Shown here: positions 11,921-19,863 of the stretch, piece after piece
Layout: every line of letters begins with the position of its first letter
Numbering within the stretch: the first letter of the stretch is position 1
Source of the DNA: Verrucomicrobia bacterium SCGC AAA164-M04
GTDB lineage: Bacteria; Verrucomicrobiota; Verrucomicrobiae; Verrucomicrobiales; Akkermansiaceae
DNA: 20,217 nt
Assembly (NCBI GenBank): GCA_000383735.1
Contig: KB912140.1
Location: 1,639-21,855, forward strand
Direction: 5' to 3'
Translations under genes and position numbers: made by a program
The notes under the pieces: generated by a model
Told to the model about the DNA's origin: nothing
Seen by the model: the letters and a program-made list of their open reading frames with translations, nothing else
Databases searched by the model: none

Positions 11921-12114
11921 TACTTTTTCTTTCTTGGCTTATACTTTTTAATGCCTTGTGAGATGAATATGTTTTTATACAAAGAAACCTTTTTACCAAA
12001 CTTCTTATCTGCTTTTCTTTTTACAGCTTTATAGGCTTTAGATTTTTTATTAAAAGATTTTGGTTTTCCTAATTTCTTTGGTCTAGCTTTGGCATATATA
12101 GGTTTCTTCTTCAT
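11920..12114 (-). CDS. 64-aa strongly basic protein
   Basis: About half the residues are Lys or Arg (KKKPIYAKARPKKLGKPKSF and on to KKYKPRKKK). It overlaps its neighbours with TAATG on both sides. The charge suggests nucleic acid or cell-surface binding, perhaps packing or scaffolding DNA. Similar basic small proteins occur beside endolysins in marine phages. No domain is recognised. Confidence 0.65.
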   Translation of the reverse strand: MKKKPIYAKARPKKLGKPKSFNKKSKAYKAVKRKADKKFGKKVSLYKNIFISQGIKKYKPRKKK

Positions 12115-12200
12115 TACTTCTTCTTTTTCTTTTTCATTTTAGATTTCTTTTTAGGTGGTCTACCTTTTTTAGTTCCGTAAGTTCCTTTTCCGTATGGCAT
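12114..12200 (-). CDS. 28-aa basic peptide
   Basis: MPYGKGTYGTKKGRPPKKKS then KMKKKKKK has an AT-hook-like GRPPKKK core. AGGA lies eight bases before ATG 12200, and its stop shares a base with the next start. Near-identical openings (MPYGKGTYG) recur in marine phage genomes as I recall them, which supports a real gene despite its size. It may bind AT-rich DNA. Confidence 0.65.
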   Translation of the reverse strand: MPYGKGTYGTKKGRPPKKKSKMKKKKKK

Positions 12201-12212
12201 AATATTATCCTA

Positions 12213-12701
12213 TTAGTTAGTTAGTTTTCCACCAGACCATTTAGCATCTGGTAATCCATTAATATAATTCTTTCCATCAAATGTCAAAACTTGCTTTCTG
12301 TTTGAATCTTGATTAAAGCTACAATGAACCCAACCTGAATTAGGGTCTTTATCTTCTTCTTTCCAAAATTCTAAAATCAATTGGTCAAATAAACAGTTAT
12401 TTTGAATCCATAAAGCAACTTCTAAATTACTAACATTAGCTATTTCAAAATCAACAGCTTGTCCTTTTGTATGTTGTGAGGTCTTGGAAGATTTAATGGC
12501 TTCGCATAATTTTTCACTACGATAACCAGATGTAACTATAATTGGTTTTTCAAACTTTGCTCTTACAGGCTCTAATACTCCATAACATAAATCAGTAAGG
12601 TTTTTAATTTCTCCAGCACCAGCTTTGTTAGTTATACCAAGCCTGATTGCAGTAGAGGACTTTTCAAATTCGTGAAGTTTAAAATTTTTAGAAAGTTGCA
12701 T
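12213..12701 (-). CDS. Endolysin, M15-type peptidase
   Basis: The zinc-site pattern of M15 peptidases is complete: SQHTKGQAVDF gives His 77 and Asp 84, and WVHCSF gives His 126; Glu 111 is a candidate catalytic residue. VTSGYRS (57-62) is also conserved in the family. These enzymes cut D-Ala-containing peptides or peptide cross-links in the bacterial wall. At 162 residues it is a single domain with no signal peptide, so a holin would be needed for release. AAAGGAG precedes the ATG. It follows the fibre genes, the usual place for a lysis gene. Confidence 0.85.
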   Translation of the reverse strand: MQLSKNFKLHEFEKSSTAIRLGITNKAGAGEIKNLTDLCYGVLEPVRAKFEKPIIVTSGYRSEKLCEAIKSSKTSQHTKGQAVDFEIANVSNLEVALWIQNNCLFDQLILEFWKEEDKDPNSGWVHCSFNQDSNRKQVLTFDGKNYINGLPDAKWSGGKLTN

Positions 12702-12719
12702 GATTAACTCCTTTGTTGA

Positions 12720-13271
12720 TTAACGGGCTGTCGTAGGAATTCCTGTACTTGTAGTGAACGGATTTTCAGAGAAAGCCATGTAAATATAATTATTTCCAGA
12801 ACCATTAACTCTAATAGATGTCATTCTAAGTTTAAAACCTTGTGCTGTAAAATCTAAATTAGCTTCTGAAGTATATTCTACATCAGTTTGATTTGGTGCT
12901 AAACTGTCATCTACTAAATTAAAAGGAGATCGTTTGTTATCCAACACAAACCAATCTTGAGAAGCATTATCTGTAATTTTAATCAACAAAAAAGCTGGTT
13001 TAAATCCCAGATGAACATACGTACCATCAGCATTTCCATTACCTGTGTAACTTCCAAATTTTGAGTAGCCTTGTTTTTCTGCAAATACATAACTTATAAA
13101 AGTATCGCTTGACGCACCTGTACCATTACCACCACCTGTTGAATATACTGTTGAAGTAGGCAATGTTCCAAAAACTGAACTTGCAGCACCTACAGCATTT
13201 GTTGTGTCCATTGATAAATATTGTGTTGCTGAAAATGATTTATTCCAAAAAAAACCAACTACCACTATCAC
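12720..13271 (-). CDS. C-terminal half of a frameshifted fibre protein
   Basis: The frame continues the fibre protein read at 13240-13782 after a one-base shift. It carries YLSMDTTNAVG, YVFAEKQGYSKFGSYTGNGN, ADGTYVHLGFKPAFLLIKIT and the ending STGIPTTAR, all patterns of the fibre-end domain (DUF7483-like) seen in marine phages. A GTG at 13271 could open it, but no ribosome site lies there, and the true reading would join it to SGSWFF in the upstream frame. If the 8-base T run really has 7 bases, one protein of about 353 residues results. Confidence 0.65.
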   Translation of the reverse strand: MIVVVGFFWNKSFSATQYLSMDTTNAVGAASSVFGTLPTSTVYSTGGGNGTGASSDTFISYVFAEKQGYSKFGSYTGNGNADGTYVHLGFKPAFLLIKITDNASQDWFVLDNKRSPFNLVDDSLAPNQTDVEYTSEANLDFTAQGFKLRMTSIRVNGSGNNYIYMAFSENPFTTSTGIPTTAR

Positions 13272-13782
13272 TTTTTTTTCTACTTATTATAAGAGCCGGT
13301 GTAGTTCCTAATCCATGAGCAATTGTTTCAGCACTTCCAGTACCGGTGTAAGAAATTATAGCAAACCCAGCATCAGTATTTACACTTCCAGCACTATCAA
13401 TACTTCCTATTCCTGTTGAACTTGCGTCATTGGTAAATGATGTTCCAGCTTTCCAGTTCCATGATACAATGTTAATAGTCCCACTATCATTATCGTTTAC
13501 AGTAGAATCAGTACCTACAGTAAAACCATTGCTATCAAATGATTTAAGCATCTGCGCTTCTGTTGCTTCTTCTGTAGTAGTATTAGAGCCTAATACTTTT
13601 GTTGCACCTCTAACAGAATCAAACAAGGCATGATTTGCAGAAATAGTTCTATTTTTAAACCAAACCCAATCTGGTTGCATATTTGAATTACCATCTAAAG
13701 TAATTCCTTGTGCATTTCCTGTTCCAGCATATGTCTTAACTTGAAAGTATGCTGTTGGATCGTCTATTATTGTATAAGCCAT
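13240..13782 (-). CDS. N-terminal half of a frameshifted fibre protein
   Basis: ATG 13782 has AAAGGA before it. The product opens MAYTIIDDPTAYFQVKTYAG, and has the TGNAQGITLDGNSNMQPDWVWFKNR and VSWNWKAG patterns of DUF7483-like fibre proteins. It ends early with SGSWFFLE at a run of eight T (minus strand; 13247-13254). With one T fewer the frame runs on as SGSWFFWNKSFSA into the next piece. The protein is probably a distal fibre or adhesin part placed after the LamG/SPRY protein. Confidence 0.65.
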   Translation of the reverse strand: MAYTIIDDPTAYFQVKTYAGTGNAQGITLDGNSNMQPDWVWFKNRTISANHALFDSVRGATKVLGSNTTTEEATEAQMLKSFDSNGFTVGTDSTVNDNDSGTINIVSWNWKAGTSFTNDASSTGIGSIDSAGSVNTDAGFAIISYTGTGSAETIAHGLGTTPALIISRKKSDSGSWFFLE

Positions 13783-13843
13783 GATTAATCCTTTGTGTAA
13801 CCTATGTTAATTTCTTTGCATGAGTGTAACGAATGTAAAGCCA

Positions 13844-15265
13844 TTATCCATACTCCGCTAGGTTTTTTGTGTTCAACGAAAAATAACCAGAAGGCACTGC
13901 ATACTCAAAGTTTCCATAGCCATCACCATCTGTGTTGCCAGATGAGATTGCATAAGGTGGAGAACCAAAATTAAAAGTTGTTGTTGTATTGGTAGTATCA
14001 GTATCACCTAAAGCAATAAAAACAAAACCAGACCTACTTGAAATATCTATTGCACCAGTTGAATTTTGTGTATTACCATTATTTAAAAAAGTGCCATTTT
14101 TGCTAAAGTAAAGACGATCATTTTCTAAATCAAGAGCAACTCCAATAACATCATTTTCATCAGCAGTTGCAGTTGGAGTAAAAGTTATGTTTGCACCATT
14201 ATGTTCTACAGCACCAGCATTTCCGGGTTTATACCCCCAACCATAAGAATTATTTCCCGGTGGTTTATCATTTATAATGTTTTGAAAAACATTTCCAGTA
14301 TCTCCATCAAATACAATACCAATAGCAGCTTTTGGTGACGAACTTACCTTACATTCTAAATACCATTTACCTTTATTAACTCCAATAGTAGATACTGAAT
14401 AATTATATGTTCCCACAGTTCCACAACCAACTGCTAAATTTCCTTCAGCAAAAGTTACTCCAGAACCTGCTACTAAAGGATTAAATGTTGCAAAATTATT
14501 TGTGCAAGTATCAGTAGATTGATCTATTGCTGTAAGGTTATTAACTGCAAAGTGATTAGTATTACCACTTGTGTCTGCACCTAGTCCACTAGCATTTTGA
14601 GAAGTTCCAGATTCTTTAAATTCTAAATAAAATCCATTAGTACCAAAAGTTAAACCAGATACATCTTTTGGCTTCCAAATATTACTGTCCTCATCAAATT
14701 CTCCAAATGAAGTTGGTGTTAATGCTTGACCATCAATACCTACAACTTCACAAAAATAACAAGCTGCAAAAGCATTTTGTTCACTATCTTTACCTAGTGT
14801 GTTTAATTCACCAGATAATAATTTATGATCCATGTTTTGATTAGGTGTGTAAGTTTCTGTGGCAAAAGAAGTTTCTTGAACTCCATTGACATAAATTTTT
14901 TGACGATTTGAAGAAGTACCTTGAGAACTGTCAAAAGCCACCACAATATGATACCAAGCAGAAATATCTCTAAAAACTCTATTAGTGTTTAAGTGATAAC
15001 CTTCTGTTACACTTCTATAAGTTAAAGTATCATTAGTTTCAAATCTTATAAATTCTCTACCAGAAGCACCAGCACTAAATAAAACTTCTTCAGCACCAAG
15101 TTCATTTCTTTTTATCCATAAAGATATTGTTCCTTTATCATGGTGTGTACCATCACCACTAAATGTTTTAGATAAAATAGCACTATCTGCTCTATTAAAC
15201 CTACATGAGTTAGCTACATTAAAACCACCAGTTGCTTTTATGGAGTTAGTTCCAAGAATAATCAT
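13844..15265 (-). CDS. LamG/SPRY-domain tail fibre or adhesin
   Basis: The N-half (about residues 20-210) is a LamG/concanavalin-like domain: GTISLWIKRNELGAEEVLFS, WYHIVVAFDSSQG and KIYVNGVQETSF are its usual strands. The second half (about 265-440) is SPRY-like: KWYLECKVSS, DVIGVALDLENDRLYFSKNG and FVFIALGDTD. The end, GYGNFEYAVPSGYFSLNTKN and LAEYG, is a recurrent closing motif. Such proteins bind sugars or surface ligands at the fibre tip. TAATG couples it to the fibre-associated gene before it. A frameshifted related fibre gene follows. Confidence 0.8.
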   Translation of the reverse strand: MIILGTNSIKATGGFNVANSCRFNRADSAILSKTFSGDGTHHDKGTISLWIKRNELGAEEVLFSAGASGREFIRFETNDTLTYRSVTEGYHLNTNRVFRDISAWYHIVVAFDSSQGTSSNRQKIYVNGVQETSFATETYTPNQNMDHKLLSGELNTLGKDSEQNAFAACYFCEVVGIDGQALTPTSFGEFDEDSNIWKPKDVSGLTFGTNGFYLEFKESGTSQNASGLGADTSGNTNHFAVNNLTAIDQSTDTCTNNFATFNPLVAGSGVTFAEGNLAVGCGTVGTYNYSVSTIGVNKGKWYLECKVSSSPKAAIGIVFDGDTGNVFQNIINDKPPGNNSYGWGYKPGNAGAVEHNGANITFTPTATADENDVIGVALDLENDRLYFSKNGTFLNNGNTQNSTGAIDISSRSGFVFIALGDTDTTNTTTTFNFGSPPYAISSGNTDGDGYGNFEYAVPSGYFSLNTKNLAEYG

Positions 15266-15801
15266 TAACTCTCCAATGTTGGAAGTTCGCCTAATGGTCT
15301 TGATTGAACACCATCACTATCAGTAGTGTAAGTGTATAAAGTTTCTAATGCTGGAGTGTTACTTGCATTTGTTATTGCAGTTTCCATACTAGCTTGTTTA
15401 GTTCTAACTGCATCTCTGTGAGTAGATATAGCACTAGGTATAGCAGTAGATTTTTCTGCGTTTCTAGTTATGTACCAATCAGTATTAGATAGTATTCCAG
15501 CTACTTGCTGTTTTAAAGTTCTAATTAATGTTGTTTTTAGTCCTTCAACTTTTACATCTCCAACATCTTTATCATCTGGTATTAAACCATCTGTATTATC
15601 TTGGCTTGTATATAAACTATCTGCATGAGCCTTTGGTGTAGCAGTTCCATAAGAAGCTGTTACAGTTCCATCAGCAAAAGCAAAAGTTTGATTAGTATTA
15701 ATATACCATTGTTCATCTTTTTTATTGCTGTCATTAAATACTACTTCATAAATACCTATGGCATTTAATTCTGATGTTGACCAAAACTGAAATATTTTAG
15801 C
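15265..15801 (-). pseudogene. 5'-truncated fibre-associated protein (C-terminal part)
   Basis: The frame runs from AKIFQFWSTSELNAIGIYEV to SRPLGELPTLES and a stop that overlaps the next ATG. It has no start: five codons above the repeat edge there is a TGA, and codons above 15801 come from unrelated sequence. The first 270 bases are the inverted copy of 19948-20217. The same protein's N-terminus is at 19864 on the other strand; joined, they give 206 residues. The pattern (AL..D...RPLGE.P.L near the end, KQQVAGILSNTDWYITR) recalls DUF4376-type fibre-associated proteins. Confidence 0.75.
15532..15801 (-). repeat. Left arm of a perfect 270-bp inverted repeat
   Basis: Base 15801 pairs with 19948 and base 15532 with 20217; I compared the arms line by line and found no mismatch. 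Identity stops at 15802/19947. The spacer is 4,146 bases and carries a truncated gene, the tail tip gene, a fibre gene and the start of the fibre-associated gene. The repeat itself is coding (fibre-associated protein), so it is a duplicated stretch of one gene, not an insertion-sequence end. Confidence 0.95.
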
Positions 15802-15802
15802 A

Positions 15803-15943
15803 GTAGTATCTCATTGGGCAGACTTTGATAAAAAGAATGGTCGTAAAACAAACAACACATCACAACAAAGATTCTTTAGTGCAGATGTAGGAATGGATTT
15901 TAGTTCTGAAACAGTACAAGACATTAAATGGGGTAGAGAATAA
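15803..15943 (+). CDS. C-terminal end of a tail-assembly gene, cut by the junction
   Basis: The frame gives VVSHWADFDKKNGRKTNNTS then QQRFFSADVGMDFSSETVQD and IKWGRE before TAA, whose last base is the A of the tail tip ATG (TAATG). There is no start; the frame enters straight from the edge of the inverted repeat. Position just before a J-like tail tip gene suggests a minor tail or tail-tip assembly protein. The missing N-terminal part is not elsewhere in the window. Confidence 0.65.
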   Translation, partial: VVSHWADFDKKNGRKTNNTSQQRFFSADVGMDFSSETVQDIKWGRE

Positions 15944-18900
15944 TGTTTAATTGGTTTGATAAATTATTAGTTAAAATAGCAAAAAAAATATTAAATAGGT
16001 ATGCACCTAAAGGCGAATTTATTGCCTACATTAATAAAAAGGAAGAAAAAATATTAAAAGAATTAGGTGGATATGGAAAACCAGTAAACGAAACAGGAAT
16101 TAAATCTTTTTTTTCTTTAGGTGATATTGTTGATTTTGGTAAAAGTATTGCTGCACCAGTTCTAAAATATGTTTTAAAACTTAATCCTTTTCTTTCATTA
16201 GTTATTAGTCTTGGACTTGCTTGGTTAATGCGACCAAAAATGCCTGAAATGCCTGACTTTGGTACTAATGATTTTGACAATTATGAAAAAGGAATTTTAT
16301 TAAATAAACAATCTAATGACGCAAACATTCCTGTAATCTATGGAGAAAGAATGATTGGTGGTACTAGAGTTTTTATGGAAACCTCAGGAACAGATAACAC
16401 TTATTTATATATGGCTATTATCATATCGGAAGGAGAGATAAGCGATATAACAGAAATAAGAATAGATGATAAAGTAGTTACATTGTCAGGCGATTTAGCA
16501 GATAACACTCAAAGAACAGTAGCAAGTAATGATGCTAATTTTTATAAAGACTCTACAAGTTTAATTACAGTAGAGCCTCATTATGGAACAGATGGACAAT
16601 CAGCATCAAGTTTGTTATCAACATTATCTTCTTGGGGTAGTTCTCACAAACTATCTGGTCTTTCATATTTAGCTATAAGGTTTAAATGGCATTCAGACGC
16701 ATTTGTAGGTGTTCCTAAAGTTCAATCAGTAGTACAAGGTAAAAAAGTTGTAGCTTATAATTCAAGTTCTGTTGCTCAAACTGCTGCATTTTCCAATAAC
16801 CCAGCATGGTGTTTATTAGATTATTTAACTAATGAAAGATATGGAAAAGGAATAGCCATAGCTAATATTGATATACCAAGTTTTTATACTGCATCTGGAA
16901 TTTGTGATACAAAAGTTACTCCTTATGGTTCTGCAAGTGATATTGATGTTATGGATTGTAACGCAATTATAGATACATCAAGTCCTGTAATAGATAATGT
17001 TAGAGAATTTTTAAAAGGTTGTAGGGGTTATCTTCCTTATGTTAGTGGTAAATATAAATTAATTGTTGAAACAACAGGGTCATCATCAATTACAATTACA
17101 GAAGATGATATTATTGGTGGATATACTTTAGCAAGTCCAACTAAAAATTCAAAATATAATAGAGTTATTATTTCATTTGTTAATCCAGATAGAAACTATC
17201 AAGTAGATGAAGTACAATTTCCTGAAATAGATGATAGTGGTTATGCAACAGCAGATAAACACGCAACTATGAAAGCTGTTGATGGTGGATTCTTATTAGA
17301 GGGAAGATTCGATATGAAAACTATTACTTCACCATATCAGGCTTTAGAAATGGCAGAAGTTATATTAAGAAGATCAAGAGAAGCATTAGGTTTATCTCTT
17401 AATGTTAGCTTTAGTGCTTATGATATAGCCATAGGAGATATATTAGGAGTAACACATTCTAGTTTAGGTTTTTCAAATAAACAATTTAGAGTATTAGCAA
17501 TTAATTTTAATGCTGATTTTACATTAGGTTTAGACTTAATGGAACATCAAGATTCTCATTATACTTGGGCTACTAAAACACAAGTAGCATCAACACCTAG
17601 TACAAACTTACCTAACCCATTTGTTATTCAACCACCAGCAAGTGTTACATTAGATGATGAGTTAATTGAATATAATGATGGAACTGTAATTGTAGCTTTA
17701 AATGTAACTGTAGGTGCTTCTCCTGATAGTTTTATTGATTATTACCAAGTAGAATACAAATTAAGTACAGATTCAGATTTTATTATCTATGCACAAGGGT
17801 CAGGATTAAATCATAGAGTCTTAAATGTAATTGACCAAAAAATTTATAATGTAAGAGTTAAAGCTGTAAATACTTTAGGTGTATCATCAACTTATGTAAC
17901 AGCGACTAGAACTATTGTAGGTGCGATTGAGCCACCAGCAGATGTTACAGATTTTTCTTGTAATATTTTAGGACAAGAAGCACATTTATCATGGACACAA
18001 ATACCAGATTTAGATTTAGCTTATTATCAAATTAGATATTCAACATTAACAGATGGCACAGGAGATTGGGCAAACTCTGTATCTTTGGTAGAGAAAGTAT
18101 CAAGACCAGCAACTTCTATAAATGTACCAGCAAGAGTTGGAACTTACCTAATTAAAGCTGTAGATAAACTTGGAAACTTTAGTTCTAACGCAACAGCTAT
18201 TGTTTCTAATGTTACAGGAATACAAAACTTTAACTCAATAACTTCTGTATCAGAACACCCTGACTTTGATGGAACATTAACAAACACAGCAATAGTAGAT
18301 GGCACATTAAGATTAGATTCTTCTGAATTATTTGATGCAGCTAGTGGAAACTTTGATGCAGAAACAACTAGATTTTTTGATTCAGGTGTAGCTAATGCAG
18401 ACTTCTTTGCAAGTGGTAATTACTTATTTGCAGATGTAGTGGATATAGGTGCTAAACATACTTGTAGACTTACAGCTACTTTAAAACAAACTTCAGATGA
18501 CCCTGATGATTTATTTGATAATAGAATAGGATTATTCGATTCTCAAAATTCTAGTTTTGATGGAGATACACCAGCTAACTCTAATGCACATATTGAGATT
18601 GCAACAAGTGATGATAACTCTACATTTACATCTTTTCAAAATTTTGTAATTGGAAATTACACAGCTAGATATTTTAAATTTAGAGTTGTTTTAACTTCTA
18701 GTGATTTAGCTTCAACTCCAGTGGTTCAAGAAGTGTCAGTTACAATAGATATGGAAGATAGAATATTTAGTGGAAATGATATAACATCTGGTGCAACAAC
18801 TAAAACTGTTACATTTACAAACCCATATAAAAGTGCTAATTATGCACTAGGAATTACAGGACAAGGAATGGCAACAGGAGATTTTTTTCTAGTAGAATCT

Positions 18901-18990
18901 AAAACTATTAATGGATTTAACGTAACATTTAAAAATTCAAGTGGTTCAGCAGTATCTAAAACATTTGATTTTATTGCAAAAGGGTTTTAA
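15943..18990 (+). CDS. Tail tip/host-specificity protein, J-like, with fibronectin III repeats
   Basis: At 1,015 residues this is the largest gene. After an N-terminal hydrophobic segment (about 68-97), NDANIPVIYGERMIGG (125-140) and YLTNERYGKGIAIANIDIPS match J-like tip attachment proteins. Region 400-545 (RVIISFVNPDRNY, MAEVILRRSREALGLSLN) continues that domain. Two fibronectin III-like repeats follow (about 563-656 and 663-754), then a beta-rich C-terminal part with a discoidin-like strand pattern. Such proteins sit at the tail tip and contact the host receptor. The start overlaps the previous stop; it is on the plus strand only because of the inversion discussed at 15532-20217. Confidence 0.85.
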   Translation: MFNWFDKLLVKIAKKILNRYAPKGEFIAYINKKEEKILKELGGYGKPVNETGIKSFFSLGDIVDFGKSIAAPVLKYVLKLNPFLSLVISLGLAWLMRPKMPEMPDFGTNDFDNYEKGILLNKQSNDANIPVIYGERMIGGTRVFMETSGTDNTYLYMAIIISEGEISDITEIRIDDKVVTLSGDLADNTQRTVASNDANFYKDSTSLITVEPHYGTDGQSASSLLSTLSSWGSSHKLSGLSYLAIRFKWHSDAFVGVPKVQSVVQGKKVVAYNSSSVAQTAAFSNNPAWCLLDYLTNERYGKGIAIANIDIPSFYTASGICDTKVTPYGSASDIDVMDCNAIIDTSSPVIDNVREFLKGCRGYLPYVSGKYKLIVETTGSSSITITEDDIIGGYTLASPTKNSKYNRVIISFVNPDRNYQVDEVQFPEIDDSGYATADKHATMKAVDGGFLLEGRFDMKTITSPYQALEMAEVILRRSREALGLSLNVSFSAYDIAIGDILGVTHSSLGFSNKQFRVLAINFNADFTLGLDLMEHQDSHYTWATKTQVASTPSTNLPNPFVIQPPASVTLDDELIEYNDGTVIVALNVTVGASPDSFIDYYQVEYKLSTDSDFIIYAQGSGLNHRVLNVIDQKIYNVRVKAVNTLGVSSTYVTATRTIVGAIEPPADVTDFSCNILGQEAHLSWTQIPDLDLAYYQIRYSTLTDGTGDWANSVSLVEKVSRPATSINVPARVGTYLIKAVDKLGNFSSNATAIVSNVTGIQNFNSITSVSEHPDFDGTLTNTAIVDGTLRLDSSELFDAASGNFDAETTRFFDSGVANADFFASGNYLFADVVDIGAKHTCRLTATLKQTSDDPDDLFDNRIGLFDSQNSSFDGDTPANSNAHIEIATSDDNSTFTSFQNFVIGNYTARYFKFRVVLTSSDLASTPVVQEVSVTIDMEDRIFSGNDITSGATTKTVTFTNPYKSANYALGITGQGMATGDFFLVESKTINGFNVTFKNSSGSAVSKTFDFIAKGF

Positions 18991-19008
18991 AAGGAGTATA
19001 AAACAAAT

Positions 19009-19860
19009 ATGGCACAACACGATTATAACATAGCAAACGCTTCATTTCCCACAGTTAGATCAGACATTAATGATGTTTTATCTGCAATCAATACATCTAA
19101 TTCAGGTACATCAAGACCAAGTGGTGCAGTAGCTGGAACGATCTGGCTAGATACATCAGGTGGTGTAACTGCTAACATTTTAAAATTTTATGATGGGGGT
19201 GCTGATATAAATTTAGCAACGATTAACACAACAGCGAATACTGTCGATTGGACGGATAGTTCAGTTGTAGCAGATTTAGTAAATGACACTTCTCCACAAT
19301 TAGGTGGAAACCTAGATACTAATTCACATAATATTGGAATAGATGATGCTCATGGAATATTAGATGAAAACAGTAATGAGCAATTAATATTTCAAACAAC
19401 AGCTTCAGCAGTTAATTATTTAGAAGTAACAAATAGTGCTACAAGCAATAATCCATCTATATCTGCAACAGGAAGTGATACTAATGTTGGAATAGAATTT
19501 AGCACAAAAGGAACAGGGGCTATTAAATTTAACGATCTAGCTTATATTCCACAACAAGCATTATCATCATCTTCAAACGCAGTAGCTTGGGACGTTCAAG
19601 CTAAACCAAACGCATATCATTTAACAACTGAAAATACGACTTTCTCTGCACCAACTAATGCAGTAGAGGGTGCTTTTATTTGTATTGAAATTAATTACAA
19701 TGGTTCACACACTATTGCTTTTAATACAATATTTGAATTTGCTGCTTCAACTGCACCAACATTTACTTCAGCAGATGCTAAAACTGATATTCTTGTTTTC
19801 AAATACAATGGTGCTATCTGGCAAGAAGTAGGTAGAACATTAAACCTTAGTGAAAGTTAA
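19009..19860 (+). CDS. Tail fibre protein, 283 aa
   Basis: The N-terminus (MAQHDYNIANASFPTVRSDI, NDVLSAINTSNSGTSRPSGA, GTIWLDTSGG) is a module I know from marine phage tail fibres, where it seems to join fibres to the tail. The middle is Ser/Asn/Thr-rich with fibre-like repeats; the end (GAFICIEINYNGSHTIAFN, DILVFKYNGAIWQEVGRTLN) is a closing beta domain. AAAAGGAG precedes the ATG by 13 bases. It lies between the tail tip gene and the fibre-associated gene, so all three are probably one adsorption unit. Confidence 0.75.
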   Translation: MAQHDYNIANASFPTVRSDINDVLSAINTSNSGTSRPSGAVAGTIWLDTSGGVTANILKFYDGGADINLATINTTANTVDWTDSSVVADLVNDTSPQLGGNLDTNSHNIGIDDAHGILDENSNEQLIFQTTASAVNYLEVTNSATSNNPSISATGSDTNVGIEFSTKGTGAIKFNDLAYIPQQALSSSSNAVAWDVQAKPNAYHLTTENTTFSAPTNAVEGAFICIEINYNGSHTIAFNTIFEFAASTAPTFTSADAKTDILVFKYNGAIWQEVGRTLNLSES

Positions 19861-19863
19861 AAT

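Noticed and set aside
13430..16280. Frames at 13430-13633 (plus) and 16026-16280 (minus)
   Set aside because: They oppose the fibre gene and the tail tip gene and show no start signals or motifs.
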